From an uncultured Hyphomicrobiales bacterium (lineage in GTDB: Bacteria; Pseudomonadota; Alphaproteobacteria; Rhizobiales; Beijerinckiaceae), in assembly GCA_903902915.1 (NCBI GenBank), contig CAIUWR010000092.1:1-41104 (forward strand): 41,104 nucleotides of DNA, read 5' to 3'. Both the position numbers and the translations under genes were made by a program. The notes below the pieces were generated by a model. That model worked only from the letters and a program-made list of their open reading frames with translations, was not told where the DNA came from and made no database searches. Below, piece by piece: positions 39,826 to 41,104 of the stretch (positions are counted from its first letter, which is position 1; the number at the start of each line of letters is the position of its first letter).

Positions 39826-40686
39826 TCAGCTTTTCAAATGTTGAGCGAACCAGTCCACTGCATGACTTGCGCTTTCCGTAAATCCGGATTCATACGCATC
39901 GAAGTGACCCCCCGCTATATGCACGACGTCTATGATCGGGTTTGTTGACGCAACCTTCATCCCTTCCTGCGGCAGCGCGAGCTTGTCGTCCGGCGCCACG
40001 ACAAGGCGCAGCGGGGTTCTCACCTTGGGCAGGACTTCGATCGGCTCGAAGGGCTCGGCAAGGGCGCCGACGCGAATTTCGTTGCGCCAGCTTGGCGCAC
40101 GCTCCTTATGAACCCGGGTGAACCAGCCGTAGGAGTGATCGGGATAGAGCAGGCCGAGCCCGTCGGCGCTCTCGGAGACGGCGGGTATCACATCGTCAAA
40201 GCGCCCATTTTGCAATGCGTCGCCAATGGCCGCCAAGGTGGCCGCCGAAACCTGTCCCGGACCGCCGCTTAAAGCCGGAACCTGGGCGACGGCGCACCGG
40301 ATCGGAAGATTTTCCGACGCCAGCATGATGACCTGTCCGCCGGAAAAGCTCGAACCCCAAATCCCGATCCGATCAGAGTCGACGCCAGCCTGACAGCGGA
40401 GCCAGTTTATGGCGTCGCGATAGCCCTCCAGCTGCCAACTGGGCGTCGGAGACTGGCGAGGCTCCCCGTCGCTGGCGCCGAACCCGAAGTGGTCATACAC
40501 CAGCGTCACGAAGCCCGCCGCCGCGAAGGCCTCTGCGTAGCGATCAAGGAACATCTCGCGCACCGCCGTGAGCCCATGGGCCATGACGACGCCTGGCGCC
40601 GCCACGGGGCGCTTCGGCCGGTAGAGCCAGCCACGAAGTTGCGCGCCGCGGGACGTAAACTCGATATTCGTACGGGTGACGCTCAT
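39826..40686 (-). CDS. Alpha/beta hydrolase (dipeptidyl-peptidase/acetyl-xylan-esterase-like)
   Basis: 286 residues from the ATG at 40686, chosen because GGAG lies seven bases upstream; ATGs at 40710 and 40749 are less likely. Oxyanion-hole region VVMAHGLTAVREMF, nucleophile Ser in GIWGSSFSGGQ, Asp in VVAPDDKLALP and His in IAGGHFDAYE form the triad. It is a cytosolic hydrolase of an ester, amide or peptide; the substrate is unknown. The gene follows the alcohol dehydrogenase by about 70 bases on the same strand and may be co-transcribed with it. Confidence 0.87.
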   Translation of the reverse strand: MSVTRTNIEFTSRGAQLRGWLYRPKRPVAAPGVVMAHGLTAVREMFLDRYAEAFAAAGFVTLVYDHFGFGASDGEPRQSPTPSWQLEGYRDAINWLRCQAGVDSDRIGIWGSSFSGGQVIMLASENLPIRCAVAQVPALSGGPGQVSAATLAAIGDALQNGRFDDVIPAVSESADGLGLLYPDHSYGWFTRVHKERAPSWRNEIRVGALAEPFEPIEVLPKVRTPLRLVVAPDDKLALPQEGMKVASTNPIIDVVHIAGGHFDAYESGFTESASHAVDWFAQHLKS

Positions 40687-40758
40687 CACATTCTCCGAAG
40701 GTTGACGCATGGCGTAAAAACCACACGCCAACGCTGCGCCCGGCCCCATCGTGAAATT

Positions 40759-41104
40759 TCAGCCCAATGTCGCCAGATCAATCACAAAGCGATATTTCAC
40801 ATCGCTACGCTGCATGCGGACATAGGCCTCGTTGATCGTCGCCATGTCGATGACTTCCACATCGGCGACGATGTTGTGCCGCCCCGCGAAATCAAGCATT
40901 TCCTGCGTCTCCTTGATGCCGCCGATCAAGGATCCCGCCACATTGCGCCGCCCCATGATCAAAGGCGCCGTATTCAGCGCCGCCGCCGGGCCAATCGAGC
41001 CCACGATGCACATGGTGCAGTCCCGCTTCAGGAGTCCCATATAGGCGTTGAAGTCATGGGGGACCGGAATCGTGTTCAACAGGAAGTCGAACTTGCCGGT
41101 CCAG
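40759..41104 (-). CDS. Zinc-dependent alcohol dehydrogenase, C-terminal part (5' end outside window)
   Basis: About 115 residues, open to the window edge. The first complete codons read WTGKFDFLLNTIPVPHDF, continuing MGLLKRDCTMCIVG and GSLIGGIKETQEMLDFAGRH, which is the coenzyme-binding and C-terminal part of the cinnamyl-alcohol-dehydrogenase/YahK group of NADP-dependent medium-chain dehydrogenases. Catalytic-zinc residues lie in the missing N-terminal part. It probably reduces aldehydes. Confidence 0.88.
   Translation of the reverse strand, partial: WTGKFDFLLNTIPVPHDFNAYMGLLKRDCTMCIVGSIGPAAALNTAPLIMGRRNVAGSLIGGIKETQEMLDFAGRHNIVADVEVIDMATINEAYVRMQRSDVKYRFVIDLATLG

Overview
The window looks like chromosomal DNA of a GC-rich alphaproteobacterium, probably Hyphomicrobiales (Rhizobiales), perhaps near Beijerinckiaceae or Methylocystaceae. 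The grounds are strongly GC-rich third codon positions, an alphaproteobacterial porin ending in Phe, an FnrN/AadR-type oxygen regulator, and the gene repertoire. No rRNA, tRNA, CRISPR array, transposase or phage gene is recognisable. The species cannot be named from the sequence alone.

Layout. 1-2.6 kb: end of a porin with its terminator, a small winged-helix protein, nadK, and a divergent FNR-type regulator with a perfect FNR box in front of it. 2.7-13.2 kb: a molybdenum-hydroxylase (CoxLMS/xanthine dehydrogenase family) region. One large subunit stands alone with a thiamine-diphosphate (ThDP) enzyme on the + strand. A four-gene operon of large-small-medium-large subunits lies on the - strand. 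The two groups converge on an unusual array of four hairpins. 13.4-22.1 kb: an IclR regulator divergent from the Mo-hydroxylase operon, with palindromic operator candidates between them. It is followed by an oxaloacetate-decarboxylase-like lyase, a second ThDP enzyme (opposite strand), a gentisate-dioxygenase-like bicupin, a class II aldolase-like decarboxylase, an orphan periplasmic binding protein and an ADP-forming acyl-CoA synthetase.

22.1-26.3 kb: a mixed segment with a small cytochrome c, a Fic protein fused to a winged helix and preceded by iteron-like repeats, a secreted hypothetical protein, a fused phosphotransferase/P-loop kinase and a secreted glutathione peroxidase. 26.5-35.7 kb: a second catabolic block. 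It holds an amidohydrolase_2, an SDR, a three-gene cobalt-type nitrile hydratase/thiocyanate hydrolase with a His/Asp-rich tail, dienelactone hydrolase, a DUF6295-like protein, a LigE-like GST, and a NitT/TauT ABC transporter whose genes surround two more SDRs. 35.7-41.1 kb: thrS, yidD, a DUF2325 protein, an alpha/beta hydrolase and the end of a zinc alcohol dehydrogenase.

How the parts may work together (inference). The accessory region between fnr and thrS carries Mo-hydroxylases, a ring-cleavage-type bicupin, aldolase/decarboxylase, lyase, acyl-CoA synthetase, nitrile/thiocyanate-type hydratase, hydrolases, dehydrogenases and its own uptake proteins. That is what one expects for breakdown of an aromatic or N-heteroaromatic compound, possibly one carrying a nitrile group. 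The substrate cannot be read from sequence. The most unusual points are three diverged CoxL paralogues sharing one CoxM/CoxS pair, the split-beta hydratase with a poly-His/Asp tail, the four-hairpin array, the Fic iterons and a tRNA-anticodon-like hairpin in front of thrS.
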